Source: Actinomycetota bacterium
GTDB taxonomy: Bacteria > Actinomycetota > Acidimicrobiia > Acidimicrobiales > Ilumatobacteraceae
Length of the DNA: 64,000 nucleotides
Reading direction: 5' to 3'
NCBI GenBank assembly: GCA_026393475.1
Contig: JAPLAA010000024.1
Span: 1 to 64,000, forward strand
The notes beneath the pieces were generated by a model. It did no database searches and was not told the DNA's origin. It worked only from the letters and a program-made list of their open reading frames with translations. Shown piece by piece: positions 61,419-64,000 of this stretch. A program made the position numbers and the translations under genes. Every line of letters starts with the position of its first letter. The first letter of the stretch is position 1.

Positions 61419-62383
61419 CGTCGGGCCAGCGCGGCGAACCCGTCCGCGATCTGCAGCGCCGACTCGCGGCCGCAGGATTCCCGGCCGGCGCATCCGCGCA
61501 GGTGGGCACGTTCTGCGCGGCCACCGAGGCGGCGTTGCGCGCCTTCCAGCACCAGCGCGGGCTCCGGGTCACCGGGGTGTGCGACGAGGACTGCTGGAAA
61601 GCGCTGGTCGAGGCCAACTGGAAGCTGGGCGACCGTCTGCTCCTGCTCACCTCGCCCAACCTGCGCGGTGACGACGTCGGCGAACTCCAGGCGTCATTGG
61701 CGCGTCTGGGCTTCGACTGCGGCCGCGTCGACGGCATCTTCGGCCCGCTGACCGCCAAGGCGCTCGATGACTTCCAGTCGAACTGCGGGCTGCCGAACGA
61801 CGGTGTCTGCGGCACCGAGACCGTACGGGCGCTCAACCGGGTGATCGGCCAGACGGGCCAGGGTCCGGGCATCTCCGCCGTCCGCGAGCGCGAGCGCCTC
61901 CGCCAGGCACCCACCTCGCTCGGTTCGCTGCGGGTGGTCGTGGGTCAGTTCGGCGGGCTGAGCAGCATCACCCGGGCGGTGAGCCGCGAGCTCCGCTTCG
62001 CCGGCGCCCACGTGGTCCCCCTCGACGAGCCCGATGCCGTCGTGCAGGCCCGCACCGCGAACCAGTTCAACGCCCATCTCTACCTCGGGTTCGAGGCGAG
62101 CCGGGCCGACGACACCGTCGTGCACTTCTACAAGGTGCCCACGTTCGAATCGATCGGTGGCCGAGGGCTGGCCGGATGCCTCTCCGACGAACTGCGTCGG
62201 ACCGGGCTGCCGGTGGCCGCCCCCTGTGGGATGCGGCTGACCGTGCTGCGCGAGACGCGGATGCCAGCGGTGCTCGTGATGCTCGCACCGGTCCGCACGG
62301 CCGTCGATGCGGCCCCCGAGGTGAGCACCCGGGTCGTCGAGGCGGTCCGTCAGTGGATGACCCTGTGCACACGCTCCACTTGA
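61415..62383 (+). CDS. CwlM-like peptidoglycan-binding pseudo-amidase
   Basis: Two peptidoglycan-binding domains (about residues 5-60 and 80-140) are followed by an amidase_3-like fold (about 165-320). The metal-site motifs of active amidases (DPGHGG, catalytic Glu, later HxN) are absent; the first strand reads [14 protein letters not shown]. Mycobacterial CwlM has the same position and acts as a regulator of MurA rather than a hydrolase. The start is uncertain: the first domain reads back to trxA without an ATG, GTG or TTG. CTG 61415, overlapping the trxA stop, is the best choice; GTG 61502 would delete half of the first domain. Confidence 0.7.
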   Translation: MTSGQRGEPVRDLQRRLAAAGFPAGASAQVGTFCAATEAALRAFQHQRGLRVTGVCDEDCWKALVEANWKLGDRLLLLTSPNLRGDDVGELQASLARLGFDCGRVDGIFGPLTAKALDDFQSNCGLPNDGVCGTETVRALNRVIGQTGQGPGISAVRERERLRQAPTSLGSLRVVVGQFGGLSSITRAVSRELRFAGAHVVPLDEPDAVVQARTANQFNAHLYLGFEASRADDTVVHFYKVPTFESIGGRGLAGCLSDELRRTGLPVAAPCGMRLTVLRETRMPAVLVMLAPVRTAVDAAPEVSTRVVEAVRQWMTLCTRST

Positions 62384-62422
62384 GCGTGAGAGATCGCACG
62401 AGATCCGGTGCACATCGAGGGT

Positions 62423-62443
62423 TTATCCACAGCTTTGTCCACT
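62423..62443. promoter_or_regulatory. DnaA-box pair upstream of parB
   Basis: TTATCCACA at 62423-62431 is a perfect match to the DnaA-box consensus. TTGTCCACT follows at 62435-62443 and resembles the actinobacterial form. They lie in the 113-bp gap between the CwlM-like gene and parB. An inverted repeat TGAGCGT / ACGCTCA flanks the gap (62383 and about 62455). Confidence 0.55.
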
Positions 62444-62496
62444 AGATGTGCGTAACGCTCACGTCGAACTCGCGCGTGAGACATCACGGAACGCGG

Positions 62497-63495
62497 TCAG
62501 TCGTCACCCAGCGCGGCCGTTTGTGCAGCCGCACCCCCGCTCATCAGGTGATACAGCCGTTCGAGATCCTCAAGATCCGCGAACTCGATCACGAGCTTGC
62601 CGCGCTTTGTCCCCATGCTGACCGCCACCCTGGTGGACAAACAGTCGGCCAGGAGCTCCTCGAGCTCCAACAGCCCAGGTGGGCGCAGTCGTCCGCCCGG
62701 CTTGCCGGCCGTGGCGCCTGTGGATGACGGCGAATCGCCGGCACCGGCCCCACCGGCGTCGGCCGCATCGCCCACTCCCCCGCCCAGACCGCTGCTGCGA
62801 TCACGCACGGCTTCCTCGACCGCACGCACCGGCCAGCCCTCGGCCACGGCACGCCGGGCCAACTGCTCCTGGAACGCCCGATCGGGTGTGCCGAGCAGCG
62901 CCTTCGCATGGCCGGCCGACAACCGACCGTCGCCGAGGAGGTGCTGGATCGACGCCGGCAACGACAGCAACCGCAACATGTTGCTGACCGCCGAGCGGCT
63001 CTTGCCCACGCGGGTGGCGACCTGCTCGTGCGTGAAGTGGAAGTCCTCGATGAGTTGCTGATAGGCCGCCGCCTCTTCGAGCGGGGTCAGGTCCTGCCGA
63101 TGGAGGTTCTCCACCAGCGCGCGCTCGACCGAGCCGAGATCGTCGGTGGTGCGCACGACCGCCGGGATGACCGACAGGCCGGCACGCCGAGCCGCGCGCC
63201 AGCGGCGTTCGCCGGCGAGCAGCTCGTAGCCGTCACCGACCGGGCGGACCAGGATCGGCTGGAGCACGCCCAATTCGCGGATCGACGACGACAGGTCGGA
63301 CAGCGACTCCTCGTCGAAGTGCACCCGCGGCTGATTCGGGTTCGGGACGATCGCATCGATCGGGAGTTCCTCGAGTCGGGCACCCTCCGGGCCTCCGTCA
63401 CCCGCGCCGCCGTCGCCCGATGTGCCGGTCGACGCGACCGGTGTCGTCGGGATGAGAGCGCTGAGCCCCTTACCCAATCCGCTTGGACGAGCCAC
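62497..63495 (-). CDS. parB: Chromosome-partitioning protein ParB
   Basis: 332 residues from GTG 63495. ParB is a CTP-dependent DNA clamp that loads at parS and positions origins with ParA. The CTP-binding motif GERRWRA is at 95-101, followed by ENLHRQDL (129-136). The HTH THEQVATRVGKSRSAVSNML lies at about 155-175, and a Gly/Ala-rich linker leads to the dimer domain. The N-terminus MARPSGLGKGLSALIP is the ParA-contact peptide. It overlaps the parA 3' end by 26 bp. Confidence 0.96.
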   Translation of the reverse strand: MARPSGLGKGLSALIPTTPVASTGTSGDGGAGDGGPEGARLEELPIDAIVPNPNQPRVHFDEESLSDLSSSIRELGVLQPILVRPVGDGYELLAGERRWRAARRAGLSVIPAVVRTTDDLGSVERALVENLHRQDLTPLEEAAAYQQLIEDFHFTHEQVATRVGKSRSAVSNMLRLLSLPASIQHLLGDGRLSAGHAKALLGTPDRAFQEQLARRAVAEGWPVRAVEEAVRDRSSGLGGGVGDAADAGGAGAGDSPSSTGATAGKPGGRLRPPGLLELEELLADCLSTRVAVSMGTKRGKLVIEFADLEDLERLYHLMSGGAAAQTAALGDD

Positions 63496-64000
63496 GGGCG
63501 ACCTCCTTTGCGACCTCGCGGTATGCCACCGCACCTCGGGACGTGGGATCGAAGGTGATGATCGGCTGCCCGAACGACGGGGCCTCCGACAGACGCACCG
63601 TCCGCGGCACCACGGTTCGGCAGACCTTCTCGCCGAAGTGCTCGCGCACCTCGTGCACCACCTGGTCGGCGAGCTTGGTGCGGGCGTCGTACATCACGCA
63701 GACGATCGTGCTCACCTCGAGCTTCGGGTTGAGGTTGCGCTTCACCAGATCGACGTTTCGGAGCAGTTGGCCGAGACCCTCGAGCGCGTAGTACTCGCAC
63801 TGGATCGGGACGAGCACCTCGCTGGCGGCGTTGAGCCCGTTCACGGTGAGCAGGCCGAGCGACGGGGGACAATCGATCAGCACATAGTCGTAGTCGTCGA
63901 GCACGGCCTCGATGGCCCGGCGAAGTCGGTTCTCGCGGCTGAACGCCGGGACGAGCTCGATCTCCGCACCGGCGAGGTCGAGGCTCGCCGGCGCCACGAA
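63470..64000 (-). CDS. parA: Chromosome-partitioning ATPase ParA/Soj (5' truncated)
   Basis: The frame runs off the window at 64000, so only the C-terminal two-thirds (about 176 residues) is seen. YDYVLIDCPPSLGLLTVNGL is Walker B, and the helix and strand pattern to PIITFDPTSRGAVAYREVAKEV is typical. The P-loop KGGVGKT lies outside the window. It ends with TAA at 63470 and overlaps parB. Confidence 0.93.
   Translation of the reverse strand, partial: FVAPASLDLAGAEIELVPAFSRENRLRRAIEAVLDDYDYVLIDCPPSLGLLTVNGLNAASEVLVPIQCEYYALEGLGQLLRNVDLVKRNLNPKLEVSTIVCVMYDARTKLADQVVHEVREHFGEKVCRTVVPRTVRLSEAPSFGQPIITFDPTSRGAVAYREVAKEVARGSSKRIG

Noticed and set aside
61080-62383. Fusion of thioredoxin and the CwlM-like protein by programmed frameshift
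   Set aside because: No slippery heptamer or downstream structure was seen at the junction. A rare CTG start or a sequencing error is simpler.

Overview
The window is 64 kb of high-GC actinobacterial chromosome close to the replication origin. Three things point there. The order rpsF-ssb-rpsR-rplI-dnaB has a DUF5318 (Rv0049-type) gene beside it. The last 15 kb match the Mycobacterium tuberculosis block pcnA / Rv3909 / kinase / sigM / anti-sigma / trxB / trxA / cwlM / parB-parA. A TTATCCACA DnaA box lies just upstream of parB. Gene content and style (DUF11/SdrD surface protein, short tandem repeats between genes, GPGG-motif small membrane protein) suggest a marine or freshwater Acidimicrobiia such as an Ilumatobacter relative. 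That assignment is inference from impression, not from a search.

Layout. 1-4.7 kb: methyltransferase fragment, then a minus-strand stress cluster (superoxide dismutase, Dps with a repeat tail, BON protein, GPGG small membrane protein), a GlsB-type membrane protein and a membrane-bound alpha/beta hydrolase. 4.8-18.7 kb: a putative catabolic region. A minus-strand operon (SDR, MDR, SDR, molybdopterin oxidoreductase) diverges from a TetR gene across a perfect 17-bp operator. The TetR gene is coupled to a hot-dog-fold gene and followed by an APH-like kinase, a flavin split-barrel protein (with a second copy of the operator upstream), a carotenoid oxygenase, and a branched-chain-type ABC binding protein with a fused LivH-LivM permease but no ATPase. 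18.7-31.7 kb: secreted and membrane proteins, an MFS exporter, a BtuF-like receptor and a 2801-residue LPVTG-anchored DUF11/SdrD surface protein. 31.8-36.7 kb: VOC protein, an ECF sigma factor coupled to a membrane SGNH protein, cold-shock protein, an unrecognised conserved protein, and an ArsR-SRPBCC pair.

36.7-43.6 kb: dnaB with a 426-residue intein in its Walker A loop, then rplI, rpsR (with an acidic tail), ssb and rpsF, followed by DinB-like, DUF5318 and methyltransferase genes. 43.7-46.1 kb: a tightly overlapped trio of coiled-coil lipoprotein, SPFH/Band-7 protein and three-helix membrane protein. 46.2-51.9 kb, minus strand: a GGDEF-EAL protein, a CCA-adding enzyme and an HDAC-family amidohydrolase. 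52.0-62.4 kb, plus strand: an almost unbroken chain of GNAT, DUF6049-like protein, DegV, a receptor-type Ser/Thr kinase, SigM-like sigma, anti-sigma, small membrane protein, trxB, trxA and a CwlM-like pseudo-amidase. parB and a truncated parA close the window on the minus strand.

The chain after 52 kb links envelope control (kinase, CwlM-like protein, SigM pair) with thiol redox control and chromosome segregation, as in mycobacteria. MurJ is missing from its usual place there. Most gene pairs within clusters overlap by ATGA or GTGA, which suggests translational coupling throughout. A recurring feature is unrelated 9-17 bp tandem repeats placed right after stop codons. I saw no tRNA, rRNA, CRISPR array, insertion sequence or prophage.
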